A DNA stretch of 64,000 nt, taken from NCBI GenBank assembly GCA_007922305.1, contig ML677364.1:14675624-14739623 (forward strand). Direction: 5' to 3'. A program made the position numbers and the translations under genes. Shown here in pieces: positions 1-13,405 of the stretch; within the stretch, counting starts at the first letter, position 1, and each line of letters starts with the position of its first letter. The DNA is from Dermatemys mawii (lineage: Eukaryota; Chordata; Testudines; Dermatemydidae). The notes under the pieces were generated by a model. It was not told where the DNA came from, ran no database searches, and saw only the letters and a list, made by a program, of their open reading frames with translations.

Positions 1-2082
1 CAGCCATAACTATGGAGTCACTACCTAGGCTCTTATTATAAGTGAAAGCTGAAAGACACAATGTGTGAATTTTGGAGATATTTTCTTGGTGTCTTAGTAT
101 GTATATATTTTGTGGGGGCAGAAGATATGAAGATTCATATTACATGTTGGGTCTTATCCTAAAGCAGTGATTATTTCCCCCAGTGGAGTTAGTAACAGAG
201 TTCAACTCATTTTACATTTAAGAAAACAGATTTACTTTATTTAATAAAAACCTCACAATGGGGGGAAATCAGACATATTAAAATCTGATGCCCTCACTGG
301 GGGGAAAGAATTAAATCTGAAATTTCATGAACTGACAGGTCATTAACCTTGAGAGAAAGCCCAGAGAGTTCTTTGAACATAGTAAAATGAGAGACAACAG
401 AACTACAGTACTTGACAATTTTTTATAAAGCTACAGATTCCATAGTGTATTCTCCAGCCCACAGCATGATGTACAAGCAAGTGAGAATTCCAAAAGAATT
501 TCAGTATGGTATTCTACTTTAAAAATTCTGGCTACATATCTCACCGAAAGCAGCAGATGTTTTTTTCCCCTGTGGGGTCAGAAAAGATACAGTATGTGCA
601 TGAACAGAAAGAATGAGATTGACAGACCAATACTTAGACTTCCTAATAAGTTCTGTGTAGACTGTTAAAATTGTACTTGTTTTGTCTGTGTTTATATGGA
701 AAATTTTCTGTACTTTTCCCACCATCGGCCTTGGAGCATGGGTTATGGGGATGGAAACACATACACTTAATCTACACTAGCACTTCTACTGTTGCTATTG
801 CCCGGGGAGCTGTGTTGATGCTTGATTAATTGTGAAAAAGTACTATAGACAAAGAGGCAAGATTGGCATATCACTAGTGATTTGGCATACCTACGGGACC
901 TAACTTTTAAAATTTGAGTGCTCAAAAATTTTTGAAAATCAGGCACCCTTAAACTATCAAGATGGGAATTCAATCAATAATTACTTGTGGGAAAAGAATA
1001 GATCAAGGCCTTTAACTGGGCTAGAATGATTTTTTAGGTTTCATAATTTGCAGGTCCATGTTGCCCTTTCCACCTACCCATTTCTTTGAGTGATGAGAAT
1101 TAAAAGCAACAAGCTTAAACTGCGTCCCAGGGCTCTGAATTCTGAACTGTAGTTTGTTGAAGTGTAGCTTGTTGTCATCACTGAGTATTTCCACTGAAAT
1201 ACTGAACATGGCTTTTAGGCTACTGTTTTCCAACGATTTTAATGTAAGTGTGTGTGTGTGTGTGTGGTACGTGGTTCTTTTAATTGTGTCCTCCTCTGAG
1301 CTCTGCAGGTCTCTCATATTTCTGTCTTGTACTTTTTTCCTGCACTATGACTGGCTACCACCTCAACATTTAGGATCTCTTAAAACATTTTGTGGGGCTC
1401 AGATGCCAGCATGCCTCAGTGGCTGTGGGTCCATGTCACATTTGTTTATAGGTGAAAACATGTCCTCCTTCAACAGATAGCATTAATGACTTGGGTATAG
1501 AATGTCAAAGTCTTTAGGCCAGCCATTTCAAATCACTTTTGATATAGCCTTCAGCTGTATATCAACACTGATGACCATTTTAATCAGTTCTAGCTTCTGT
1601 GGTGAGATTGGCAGGCAACCCCAAACCAAGCCTATATAGCCTCTTATATTGCCTTGGGATCTGGGTAGTCTCTAGGTCTCTAAATAAGGTGAGTGCTTAT
1701 CACTAAGAACATATTTAAATCTTAGATATGAATAGTTTTTGGCATCTGAGTCCCTTACCTAGCTCTTTGCCATTGTTTAGTAGTACCAGTGGCTTGTGGA
1801 CTGTCACTATGTATAATTATCAAGAGGATGCAAATATTTTGTTAAATTCTTGTGCACTAGTATACTTACCAGATAGTTTCTTCCTTGCTCTATATGAACA
1901 TATTTGGTCTCAGCATGTGAAAGCTGTCTAAAACAGTATGCTGTGGGCTTTCAATCACCCCATGTAGCTAGTTACACCCCACTGAGCCCATAGCTACTGA
2001 TATCTGCAGAAACAGCTGTAGTCTTAGAAACACATACTGAGGATAAGGTCAGTAAGTTCTTTAGTGCTTCAAACACATGCTA
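1..2082. other. Gene-free upstream flank
   Basis: Only short unrelated open frames with no recognisable domain. The one simple repeat is a TG tract at 1248-1266. It could be distal flank or a 5' UTR intron of gene 1; the sequence does not say. Confidence 0.5.
1248..1266. repeat. (GT)n microsatellite
   Basis: About nine uninterrupted GT units. Confidence 0.9.
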
Positions 2083-2310
2083 ATGTACTTTATCGCAGCC
2101 CCACCAAGAGGCTGATTTAAGTAGTTTTAAAGGACATGCATTCTGGGTACAGATTTTGCCTCCAGAAATGGTCACACCAAGAATCTGCTTTGATTCTGAT
2201 ATATTTTTAAGAAGGGGAAATCCTGCTGTTGCTTTGAATTCTTCTGGATTTGTCTTCACTCCTTCTTTATTGATTATATGCGCTACAAATACTAGCTGGG
2301 TTTGGCAGTT
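2083..2310 (-). mobile_element. Ty3/Gypsy-like reverse transcriptase fragment
   Basis: The minus-strand translation contains VAHIINKEGVKTNPEEFKA followed by PLLKNISESKQILG. This matches in layout the conserved C-terminal reverse transcriptase stretch of Ty3/Gypsy-type elements (Gly-His-hydrophobic, EG, DPEK-type, then a P.P.N..EL..FLG-like run). Key positions are altered and no intact domain surrounds it, so it is a decayed scrap. Confidence 0.55.
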
Positions 2311-5169
2311 TGCATTTTTCTGTGTAATTTTAGATTCACCTGCCTGCAGAACTCCCCCAGTACCACTTTTTTTTTTTCTTTTTTGGTATTTTCTAGCCAT
2401 GAAAACACTTGGGATAAACATTTTAAAGGTGTGTGTATGCGTGCAGGCATGCAAGCATGCATTTGTGTGTGTAATTATATATATAAATGCAGTAAACTTC
2501 CACTCACTCCACTGTAAAAGAGGGAGAGTGAGATGAGCTCTATTATCAGCTGTGTTGGTTCTGCAGTGCAAATAGGATTAAAAATACAGCTACTAAAGGC
2601 AGCAGATTAAACAGAATATCATGAAACCTCCAAGAAGTGAAGTAATTAACATTTACATTAAACAGGAATTATACTGTGCACAAAGTGTTCAGGAACTGAG
2701 TGAGTCATCTTATTATCATACTTATGTAACGCTGTCCCTTCTCCTTTCATTCTCATTTTTCTCCCTTACTTTCTGTGTTGTATCTAAATCCTCAATTGTA
2801 AACTCTTTGGGCCAGAATCACATGAAGCTATATGCAAGGGGTCTAGTACTACTTAGAATGGACTGCAAATAATAATACTCTGATGAACTGGCTAAGCAGC
2901 AATCCACCAGTCCCATCCCCTGCCCCTAACCTATGATGACCTGCCAAGGTGAACACACAGAGATCCCCCTGTCCTGCCTAATAAGATGCAGGGGTGGAAA
3001 CTGAATGAAAGACTCTGACACAGGAAGTAACCTTTCTCTGAGAGGAAGAAATGTGTCAGCTTCCCTGCACTGCTCCAGGCTTGGCATGTGGCTGCTGCAA
3101 GGGAAAGTGCTGAAAAGGCCAGAGAACCAAATGCAGAGCAGGCTGTGATGGGCAGACATTGTAAGTGGGTTCACATCTGTACAGAACTTGTGGGGAAGCA
3201 GTCGAGAATGAGGAGGCAGGGGTCTGCAGTCAGAAGGCTGAGCAGAGAGGAGCCCAAAAAGAACTCAGGATGGGGAACAGAGCCCAGGGCTAGCTCTTAG
3301 AGGAACAGGAGCCTGAAGAAGGCTGTTGCAGACAAAATGCACCAGACACTGTGGACTAGTCTGAGAAGTATTCAATGTGCTCTTGTAACCTGTGCTTCTG
3401 TTGCTGTTCATTTTTGTAGTAGGAAGACAGCCTGAGACATAAGTCCTTGTAGCAGGGGCCTGGCATAAGGCAGAACCTGCTCACAGACTATGGCAAGAAG
3501 AGACTAATATTGCAGGAATACACATTCCTAAGCACAGAGTACAAACACATCCTGATAGCAAGGATAGTACAAAAACATTCCCCAAGGGTAACAGGAGGGG
3601 TCAGTATGTTTCTAAAAGATATAGTCAGGATAACAGTATGTAAGTTGTTTGTATCAGGGTATAAAGATGTATCTCCGAGGGAGTATCTTTGGCCAGCCCA
3701 GGGGGCAGTGGGAAGTCCTGCCCCTGACTGAGCTCCGTCCATTGTCATAGGCATACTCATCTTAGTATCCTCCTAGAGTCTGCCAGGTGCTATTACTATG
3801 GTTCATCAACAATAAACCTGGCCGGGTGCCTTTATATCTTAACAGCTCTTGTGGTCACTGGGCGGTTAGACTGAGATCTGCTGCTATGCCAGTGCCTGTG
3901 CAGAGCTGGGGCAGCACACAGGAAAAACAAGCACAAGCAGCCGAACATCTAACACCTTTAAACTGTAGTCATTGGGGAGAGGTGTGAACCCTTGGAGAAT
4001 GCTCAGCAGGGCAACTCCAAAGCTGGGAGCCAATTTCATACCCAAATATTTTTTTAAAAAAGGCAACAAACTCTTGAGCGAGTTCAGCCAGGCCCAGAGA
4101 GGATGTTAAGATCTCTGCCTTAAGAGCTGATGCTCTCAGACCTCCTTCTACTCATTTCAACAAGCAGATAACCACGAGACGGAATCAGGCTCTTGAAAGA
4201 ACTGGGCTTTTGCTGCTTGTTCCACTCACGATGGTGCGGTGACTTTAATGGCAAATCAGTGGTGTGTGTTTTAAATGCATAGGTGGACTATGTACCTCTT
4301 TGGTACTGAAGAAACCTGTATGATTAATATTAATTTTTTGTTTGCATAGTATTTGCAGCATTGGTGTAATGATAAGATTGTGTTTACATTTAGGAGGAGG
4401 CTAAGTTAACCCTCTAATTGTCTTCGTGTAAATGTAAGGATGATTTTTTAAAGTCTGGGTAGCTTTACTAGATGGTGTCTTTATTCCAAACCGGAGTAAG
4501 TTGAAATACAGACATCCACATCTGCATATTTATCTGGTGGTGTTATCCACAGGTGGGAGTTCTGCTATCGAAACAGACTGAGCCTGCTCATTGGTCCTGC
4601 AGTAAAATGGAATTCTAGCAGGTACCTGTATAATCAAAGCTTAGTGGTTACACTCTGACTGGGTATTGGACCCACAAGAAGGGGCTATTGTCCATGTAAA
4701 GGGCTATTATATACAGCCAGCGAGTGTGGGAGGCACTGGAGCCTAGCTACAGGTCCAACTGAAGCAGCCCGCTGTCAGAAGCTATTCAGGAACTCAGGAC
4801 TGCTAGCCTCAAAAGTTCAAAAATCATGAGTCAGATTACCAGAAATCAGGACTCTCTCTTTTTTTTAATACAAAACTATATTACAGTTTTGGTCCTTCGG
4901 AGTTTTGAGCCTGCCCCTCAGTGTGTATGTGTGTGACAATTAGTGTCACCGGTGCTCCCAAATGCCATAGACTAAGGTGACTTTGCACCTGGTTGCGGGA
5001 GCTCTTGCTGGCTGCCTGATGGTGTGGAGCTTTCAGCTTCTCCCTCAACCCCAAAACTATAATTGAATCTCTGCTCCACCCTGACACACATCTGCCCCTC
5101 AGCACACCTCTGCCTCTCTTGGAGTTCTTTACCCACCTCTCAGACCTAGGAGGTAGTTGCAGCAAGTTT
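2311..5169. other. Unrecognised gene-free DNA
   Basis: No exon, RNA gene or clear repeat family recognised. The short open frames here have no domain features. Confidence 0.4.
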
Positions 5170-5690
5170 TTTTTCTCCTCTTTCCCAGTTACTAGCTGGT
5201 CCTTTTTCTCCCCTCTCCCAGGCTGGGAGGAAGATTACGTTGTCTTACTGTTTTTACAGTCAGGAAGTTTTTTTTCCTGAGATTAAATCTAAATGTACTA
5301 TGCTGCAGTTTGAACCCCTTGTCTCTTATCCTTCCCTCTGTGGCAAGAGAAAACATTTTTTCTCCATATCTTTTTTTTTCTTTTAATGGAAGCTTTTCAA
5401 GTACTTGAAGACTGCCATCAAGTCCATCCTCCCCCTCCCGCATCTCCTCTTTTCCAACCTAAACATACCCAGTTCCTTCAGCCTTTCCTCATATGGCTTG
5501 CACATCCCTTTGATCATCTTTGTCGCTCACCTCTGGATCCTTTCCAGATTCTCTATCTAGCACCAGGTAGAGTGGTACTATCACCTCCCATAACTTACAT
5601 GCTAGGCCTCTATCGATGCAACCGAAAATCACATTTGCAGTTGTTCTGGTTTTTTGTTTTGTTTGCAATATCATCACATTGTTGACTCAG
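5170..5690 (-). mobile_element. CR1-type LINE fragment
   Basis: On the minus strand the translation gives GFKLQHSTFRFNLRKKNFLT, the decayed C-terminal CR1 ORF2 pattern (G..LQ...RLDIRK.F.T). The flanking text also has the CR1 3' layout. Truncated, with no intact ORF. Confidence 0.7.
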
Positions 5691-6180
5691 CACAGCAGGG
5701 GCTGGGGCTGCCAAACGACAGGGTCTGGGGTTGGAGCTGCCACTTAACTCCACACGGGGGGCGTCAAGGTTGGGGATGGTGCCTGGCCCCACACAACAGG
5801 ATCTGGAGTCCTGTTGTGTCCAGGGTGCGGGGCTGAGTCTGCCGCATGGCAGTGTCTGGGGTCCTGGCTCCCGCCCAGACCCACACAGCAGGGGTCAAGG
5901 CTGCCACCAAGCCCAGCACCACAGCGTCCCACGCAGCAGGGATCAGGGCTGGCAACAGGGTCGGGTTGGGTCTGCCGCCTGGTCCCACACAATGGGGTCC
6001 AGGGTCCCTGCTGCCCAGCCCCACCATCAGGGCTCCGCTCCTTGCCCCACTCTGTGGAGGGTCTCTGGGCAGGAGCGCTGGACATAGTGGTGTGAGTGAG
6101 GAGAGTTGGGGGTATGCTGTGGTTCTCAACCTGCACCCAAGGTATGTGGCCCACAATGGTAAATAGATTGAGAACCACTG
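5691..6180. repeat. GC-rich degenerate repeat next to a small hAT-type foldback
   Basis: 5691-6080 repeats variants of CACACAGCAGGGGTC and GGGGCTGCC, giving several overlapping but meaningless ORFs. At about 6115-6180 the sequence starts TGTGGTTCTCAACC and ends TTGAGAACCACTG, the inverted ends of a hAT-type non-autonomous element. Confidence 0.55.
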
Positions 6181-8325
6181 CACTAGACTATGGAGAGATT
6201 TTTGGCTTCATTCTATACTGTCCTGTATAGAACAAGCGTAAACAACTAAACAAAGTTCAAGGCAGGATGGATCAATAACTTTTTCTTCTGAAATATAAGC
6301 CTTCAGATATTAAATTGGCCACTAGAGGGACCCTTGTCTTCACCAGATTAGAATGACTAGTCACAGTATGCAGTGTATTCGATGCTTAAAACATTTTTTT
6401 CCAGTACCTAACAAAGGTGTGTTTATATCACTTCCCCCATTTTACTGATGGAAAATATGAAATGAATGTGGTTTTGTTTTTTGTTTGTTCGTTTTATTCG
6501 TTTGTTAAGAGATTCAGAGCTGTTCTGACTCATCCTGAACTCTACGTAACTATAGATTCAGGATGGGATTTTCTGAAATATTCAGTGTTGCTCTAGCTTT
6601 GCTCCCACTGAAGTTAATGTGAGTTTTATCATTGACTTGTGTGGGAGCAGAATTAAGCCAATGCTCAGAACTTTTGAAAACCCCATCCTTGAGGAAAAAC
6701 AGATATACTCTTAAATTCCAGTTTTGCTCAAGAGAGCAAAGGCCAAATTGAAAGTAACTTTCTCATTGTTTGGTTGTATACCTTTAAAGCTAACACACCC
6801 ATTAATGATCTTTTTTTGCGTATGATTTTAAAATGAGGATGTGTGTATAAGAATAGAATTTTTTTAAAGGCTCATTGATAATTATAATTTATTCATGTTT
6901 CAAAAGAATTTTATTTCACAGTGTAATACCTGCTTGGGCTGTTATCAGACTTCATTTGAGAATATTTTACTACTTTTCCATTGATTGGTGTTTCATGAGG
7001 TTAGCATTGACTTAATTGTATTAGTTGACTCTGGAGTGAATAAATGAATGTCTTTTGCCAGTGTAAGTTTTGTTGTTCTGTGCTACTAATGTTTATGTAT
7101 CTTAAAAGCAGGAGGTTTTTAAACAATTTGACTATGCATGTGTACAAATTACTGCTTAATAAACTGTATATATAAATCTGTTGTTTGCTTCTGTTATGGA
7201 AGTTTATAACTTGTGGGGTTTGTTGTGCATTCAGGGATCATTGATAAACCTTTCAAGAGCTCCCTCTCTGTGTCAGAGGAGAGTATGTGTTTTAAAAGCT
7301 GAGGAAATACTGTGCTAAAATTACAGACATGCACTAGGTTTTTCACTAGGCTCTAAATTTAGTAAAATATATAGGAAATAGGATGGTAGTCATATCCTGT
7401 GGTTCTACATAGCCAACACCACTAGCTTAAAACAAGCTGTGGAAGAACATATGAAAAGGGAATGAGTGGGAATGGGAGAGCCAGTAGAAGATAACAAGAA
7501 GGAAAGGGTTGTATTTTAAAGGGTTTTCTATCGTCTCATCCTTTACTCAGGTTCAGGTCTACCATCTAGATCATCAGTTCAGAAAGAAAAAATAGTGGGT
7601 TATTTTAAAAAAAAATAAAAAAAAATTCAAATACAAGCCTGAGAACATGGCACATGTAGCTATGATTAGATGTTTGTAACAAAATGAGCCGTTGTAAAGC
7701 GCTGGCTGGCGGGGCCCAGAATTAAATATTGTGAGACCCCAGTTGTAACAAGCCTGGCCCTGGGGGTATGGACACAGAGTCTGCAGGAAGTTCTCCAACT
7801 TGTATGAAGAAAAGCCCAGAGCAGACAAAGGGCATGACTGACCTTACGGCAGTCAGAGTGGGAGCAGTTTCCCCCTTCAGAGGCCTTGGCCGTCACTGGC
7901 TGCATTGAAGGGTTTTTTTGAATTGCAGTTTCCAAGGGGCCAGTGGGGTGGGGGAAGGTGGTTGTGGTGTTTTCCCAAACTAATGCGGGGTTTCTTTTGC
8001 CTTTTAATACAAGGTGTGTGGTAGTGGTGTTTGGTATGTTTTTGTTATTCAGACTCTGTGCTTGCAAGTATTGCTTCCATAGAGCACCCAGAGGTGGTGG
8101 TAAATTTTCCCAGATTACTGGATGAGGTCTTGAGCCAGTCCTGTGTTGGAGTGTTAAGAGAAATCCTTAAATATTGAACCTGGCCCTTGTTGCTGTTAAC
8201 TTCTCCTGGCAGAACAGTAAGTTACATAAGCAAATGGCTAACGTGTCATTTAGGCACAGCCCTGCATTGGTGGTGGCATGGGGCCACTCTTCCTAAGGGG
8301 AAAACACAGAATGGATTGTGCACTG
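6181..8325. other. Gene-free flank with one foldback repeat
   Basis: Apart from the foldback at 6561-6688, no gene or repeat family is recognised; AT-rich in places. Confidence 0.4.
6561..6688. repeat. Foldback MITE with GGATGGG...CCCATCC ends
   Basis: Begins GGATGGGATTTTCTGAAAT and ends with its imperfect inverse (CTTTTGAAAACCCCATCC). The centre carries two near-inverse stretches around CCCACTGAAGTTAATG. Related foldbacks with (T)TTTGAAAAT ends recur at about 52333-52430, 53428-53530, 56838-56970 and 60420-60495. Confidence 0.65.
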
Positions 8326-9860
8326 GGGCTTGTCTTTACTGCGAAGTTAATTCAAACGTTGCCCGTAACTTGAGTCCTGTCCACAATAAAGCCCTTATCT
8401 CAAGTGTGATGGTGCTTTTTACTTGAGTTGGCTGGCTTGTCAGTTTACTAACATCCCGACTCTGCACTGTGGATGCAGGCTAGCTCCACTTGAGTGTTGA
8501 TAGTCCTCCATTGCTTTCCCACAATTCACTCAGTGTGCTCAGGAAGGACAGACAGGCTCTCCCACAGTGCAGTGGGATAGAATTCACAGCATACTGCAGC
8601 ACAAAGAACCACAAGACCCAGAAGGTGTAGGGTGTGTCTTCACAGCACAGTTAACTAGAATTATCACTGAAGTGTTACCCCAACTTGACTTCCATCCACA
8701 TACAGAAATCTCCGACTTGAGTTAAGTGGTCCTTCAAGTTCAAATGAGCTGGCCCGTCGAGGTACATCTATAATACAGCCCAGATCAACAGGCTTTCAGG
8801 GTTCATGCTACTGCACTAAAAATACCTATGTGGACTTTGTGGCTTGGGCTCTGAAACCCAGAGCAGGAGGTGAGCTTCATGGCTTGAATTGCAGCCTAAG
8901 TGCTGTCTGCACAGCTATTTTTAGTGCAGTAGCATGAGCCCAAGTCTGCTGACCCAGGCTTCAACGCTCACTGCCGAGGGCTGCCACCAGCTGCACAGAC
9001 GTACTCTCAGAGGGAGGGGAGATACTGGAGCTAGGATGCACTGAGGATTGCTTGTAGTTACAGCAACTCATCAGGAGCTAATCCAATCACTCGGTGTCAC
9101 TCCAGGCTTGTTCTGAAGTATGGCAGCTCTTCCTGAAGCTAATCTAGTTTGAGTGCTATAGCTCCAGTGTCCTAACTCAAGCTAACTGGTGCAGCAAAGA
9201 CAAGCTTTTAACGCCACACACGAGTGAGGGCTTGTCTAGGTGAACATTTAGTTCCTGGGAAACGGGGCTTGCCTGCGCTAGCCTGCCATATGCTGTCCAT
9301 GTGGATCCTAATGATACACCCTAATAGTTTATTAGTGCATGTTAATCTACTCCCATTCCAAAGCAGGGCAGATCAAAGTGCCCTAACAAACTGTTTGTGT
9401 GCATCAACTGGGTCCACATGGACACTTAAGGTATGTTTACACTGGAATTAAAAACCTGTGGCTGGCCCATGCCAGCTGATTTGATTTTTGTGGGGCTGGA
9501 GCTCTGGGGCTGTATAACTGCAGAGTAGACATTTGAGCTTGGGCTGGAGCTCAGGTGAGGTGGAAGGATACCAGAGCTCAGGCTGTGGCCCAAGCCAGAA
9601 CGTCTACACTGCAATTAAACAGCCCTGCGGACTGAGTCCCACAAACCGGAGACAGCTGGCCTACCATGGCAGGCTAGATTCACACCCCTGCTTGTAACAA
9701 ATTAAATGTTTATATAGACAAGCCCTGAAAACAGTAACAATATGGACAGCAGCTCAAGTGTTGTTTCACAGCATGGCTGCTTTCACTCAAGCAATGCTAA
9801 CTCAAGAGAAGTAACTCAAGTGTAGATAACTCACATTAACTCTGCAGTGAAGACAGTCCC
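8326..9860. repeat. Cluster of related MITE ends, partly nested
   Basis: Variants of one end sequence, GGGCTTGTCTTTACTGC or GGTGTGTCTTCACAGCAC, occur at about 8326 and 8632. Inverse forms lie at about 9190 (GCAGCAAAGACAAGC) and 9845 (CAGTGAAGACAGTCCC). Several non-autonomous DNA transposons of one family seem to have inserted into each other. Boundaries are approximate. Confidence 0.5.
9227..9726. mobile_element. MITE with AGGGCTTGTCTA inverted ends, carrying a second MITE
   Basis: Starts AGGGCTTGTCTAGGTGAAC and ends with the inverse TAGACAAGCCCT. From about 9430 the text switches to another family (GGTATGTTTACACTGGAATT...GTCTACACTGCAATTAAAC), which looks nested inside it. Confidence 0.6.
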
Positions 9861-11713
9861 TTTGAATGTATTGGTCAGGCCAATACAGAGTCAGAACTGC
9901 CTTTAAAAAATAACATAATTAAAAAATGTAATGCCATTATGGTTTTAGATACACTGACCATTCTTTATTTGGTTACTGGGTATTATACCCTCTTCTCTGA
10001 AGGCAAAATTGGGACATTCTAGAGAAATATTGTAAATACTCTCTGATTTTACAAGCTTATTGTCTTTTTAAAAAAGCTATTGCAATTCTTACTCATTGTT
10101 GCAGTCACTCAAAGCTGTATAAAAGAGAGATTAGTTTCCCTCCCTTCATGCAAACTTTATGGAATTGCTGCTTCACTAAAAGTGTAAAAGAAAGTGTTAC
10201 ATTTGTTCTTTTTTTCAAGGCCTGAGTTGCAGTGATGAATGATTTAATGGAAAGTGTTTGTTAATGGATGATTAGGGTTTCAGTGGAACAGTGTTGAGCT
10301 GGAAGGGGGACCCCTTAATCGTCTTCTGGAATCCAGTGAACAGCATAAATCATTTTAGCTAGGTTTCTAATGAAAGGCCTACTGTTCACTGATCAGTCCC
10401 ACATGTCTTTATGAATGTTACCACTGTGCAAACATCAGCAGGAGGTACACTTTAGGGAAGTTTAGTATATTGAGTCTTGTTGTCAGCAGCAGAGATACTT
10501 TTTTTTCTGGCTTGGCTTCTCTGATGCTCTCCTGGTTAGGCTAAGCTTCCCTTCAGTGGGGAGTGCTCGACCTTTCATGCTGCAGAGCAGCGCGCATGGG
10601 CAGATAGAGTAGATATGAGGACTGCCCTCCAGGCAACAGCTAAAACTGATGGTAAATGCCGTGCTGTGGCTGAGGCGGTTTCACTGACGAACGTGAAAAG
10701 ACTTAAAATCAACTCTGAAACTGAGCTCCCAGACAAGTGCGTCAACTGCCTTCTATTCTAAACTACCAGAGTGCAGCGTGAAAATACCAGGTACTGTTTT
10801 GTCACTCTCTACTCTAGCAAAATTTGTCTGAAAATGTTAAATATTAAGTCATTCCACAAATTTTGTTGTTTCCCTCAGTATAAAATAATTTGATAAAACT
10901 TTTGAAAAACAGTCATCGTTGGAACAAGAAATAACATACACAAATATTTCTTGCTCATGCTAGTGCTGTATAAAGTGGGAGCAATCAGTTGAATTTTGCA
11001 TACAGTGCATTTTGCATACCTGTTCATTTGGAATTATGAGATGTTGTACTTTATACGCACTCCATCTGCAATTAGGAATGTTTTAACAAATTCAGTGGCA
11101 CAATCAAATCAAATGATCAAATAAGAGAATTCCATGACTAATGTTGAACTGTGTACTACAGACTGGGGTCATCCTTAAAAAAAGGATTCATGTGTCTAAA
11201 AATACCAATAGGTTTTGTCTAGGGCTGTGCTATTTTGCTTGAAGCTAGACGCTTCTGAATATTTTGATAGCAAAATAGGTAGAAGTTTTAGAAGTGCTGT
11301 CAGTATAAATCTTGTATAGTTAAAATATAAAAGGCCTCTTATTTATAACACTTCAATTGTTAAAACTGGGATGAGATCCAATTTTGTTTTCATCTGCTTT
11401 TACTATTTTTTTTCTCTTTGAATTTAATACAATTTGGATAATAAGAAGTGACTAGTCTGTTTAAGAGCAGTTGTGGGATAGTGACATGAGCTCATGCGAC
11501 TTAGAGACTAGACAACCCTGAGGTCTCCATACTTGCACATGGATGCGACAGCCCCAAAGCAGACTAACTGCAGGCAGTGCATGTGGCTAGGTACTTATTA
11601 ACAAAATAATTTTCAGTATTTGTAGTCAACTTTTGGGAAATTACTGGGAGGTTTTTGTGTGCATAGGTACCCCATCCATTCTAAAACCCTAATTGTAAAA
11701 TCTGCAATTCTTG
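9727..11713. other. Unrecognised gene-free DNA
   Basis: AT-rich sequence with no exon or repeat I can name, apart from the inverse MITE end near 9845. Confidence 0.4.
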
Positions 11714-11721
11714 CTCTAAGG

Positions 11722-12014
11722 CAGTGGTGGGCAACTTGCAGCCCGTAAGGGTAATCCACTGGTGAGCCACCAGACACTTTGTTTACATTTGCATGGCTGC
11801 CTGCATCTCTCAATGGCCGTGGTTTGCCGTTCCTGGCCAATGGGAGCTGCGGGAAGCAGTGGGGGATGTGCTGGCCATCATTTCTTGCAGCTCCCATTAG
11901 CCAGGAATGGGGAACCACGGCCACTGGGAGCTGCGGGTGGCTGTGCAAATGAAAACAAATTGTCTGGTGACCCATCAGTGGATTACCCTTATGGCCGGAG
12001 GGTGCTCACCACTG
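11722..12014. mobile_element. Non-autonomous hAT element with 8-bp target duplication
   Basis: Starts CAGTGGTGGGCAAC and ends GCTCACCACTG. It is flanked by CTCTAAGG on the left and TTCTAAGG on the right (7 of 8 match), the 8-bp duplication typical of hAT transposons. The interior folds back on CCTGGCCAATGGGAGCTGC and its inverse. The ORFs inside are by-products of this palindrome. Confidence 0.85.
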
Positions 12015-12022
12015 TTCTAAGG

Positions 12023-13405
12023 TATCTGGTATTGATGATTTTAGATGTAATTTATGATTGCAAGAGTTAGAAACAGGATCTAAGAAATAAAATCAAGTAT
12101 TTTAGGCATTGTATTTGCTTTTCATGTATACATCAACTGTGCTGTTGAATTTTACAATTTATGGAAAGGGTTAAACAAACAAAATAAACAATATCGGGAC
12201 ATTTTGAGATGCATTTAAGGTTGAATTACCAATCGCTGAGTAAGCTCAAAGAAACCTATTCAGATGCCTGTGAATCAAGATCAGTAGGCTGCTATTTTAA
12301 TTCTTTGTAACTATAGTATCTTGTTCTAAATGTGTATAAAGCATGCCAGCTGTACAGGCGAGCTTAGAGGAAATGTGTGAAAGTAAAATACCCAGATCAG
12401 AGCTATGGAGAAACAACCTCCAGAGAATGCACCCAGAGAGAAAAGGGGTAACCAACTGAAATGATGCTAAAAATCAGTACCAATCAGGAAAATGTACATC
12501 TCAGAACTTAAGGTAAAGAGCAGGAGAAAACCAGATTGTCAGCATCACTGTGACAATGACATCTACTGATAATCTGTAATAGTGGATGACTAGAAATTCT
12601 AACAATTAAGCATATCTTTAGAAAGACTAAAAGAGAAAATATTGTAAAATGAGCTAGCAGATTATTGTTGTGCTTTAAAAAGATGTTTTACAGTTCCTTA
12701 ATTTAGAAAGGGTGGACATTGCTAATATAATCTTGTAGTACAGTGAAAGAGAATTGTTACCCAGTCAATGAGGAAACTGTCCTAAACTAAAGAGAATAAA
12801 TACATCGAATGGAAGGGAATGGGCTTCTGTCTGAAAATTGTAGGAGAGACAGAGAAACCAACTGTCATTTTAATCTCCATCACAAATTAATTTGATGATG
12901 TTGGTGCAATGCCATGGGAGCTAATGATTCCACTTGCCATTCTTGTGTCATCTGGTTACTTCTGTGGACTTGCATGACTCAGTAAAATTTGTATGTTACA
13001 TAAGGCCTGGTTCAAATGAAAGCCTTTCCATTGGCTTCAAAAGACCCTGGGTAAGACCCATATACCAGAATAATTTTTCTCCCTTCGCTTTCCTCTCCGT
13101 CTATTGTCTATTTGTCTTTTCTTGGGTACCACATTCTCAAAGCATGAATCATGCCATCTTCTTTGTTTAGATGGCAACTAGGACACTGTGGGCATTACTG
13201 GAAGTAACCAATTGTAATATCAGTGTATCATGACCCATTCTTAAGGGGTTTTTCTTTTTGTTGTCGTTTTTTTTCATTATGGGCCTCATCCAAAGCTCAT
13301 TGAAGTGAATAAACACTCTCATTGGTTTCAGTGGGAGTTGGAGCAGGCTCTTTAATCATTTACACGATTCCATTTTTTATTTTAATGTTTTTGTTTTTTA
13401 AACAG
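12023..13405. other. Gene-free stretch before gene 1 exon 1
   Basis: No exon or named repeat seen. A TTTTTTAAACAG acceptor ends it at 13405. No clear TATA box or CpG island is present, so the promoter is probably further upstream. Confidence 0.4.

Noticed and set aside
5731..6183. Overlapping ORFs on both strands, up to 144 codons
   Set aside because: All come from a degenerate GC-rich repeat (CACACAGCAGGGGTC units); open in several frames at once.
11613..12070. ORFs of 120 and 102 codons on opposite strands
   Set aside because: Mirror images created by the palindromic hAT element at 11722-12014.
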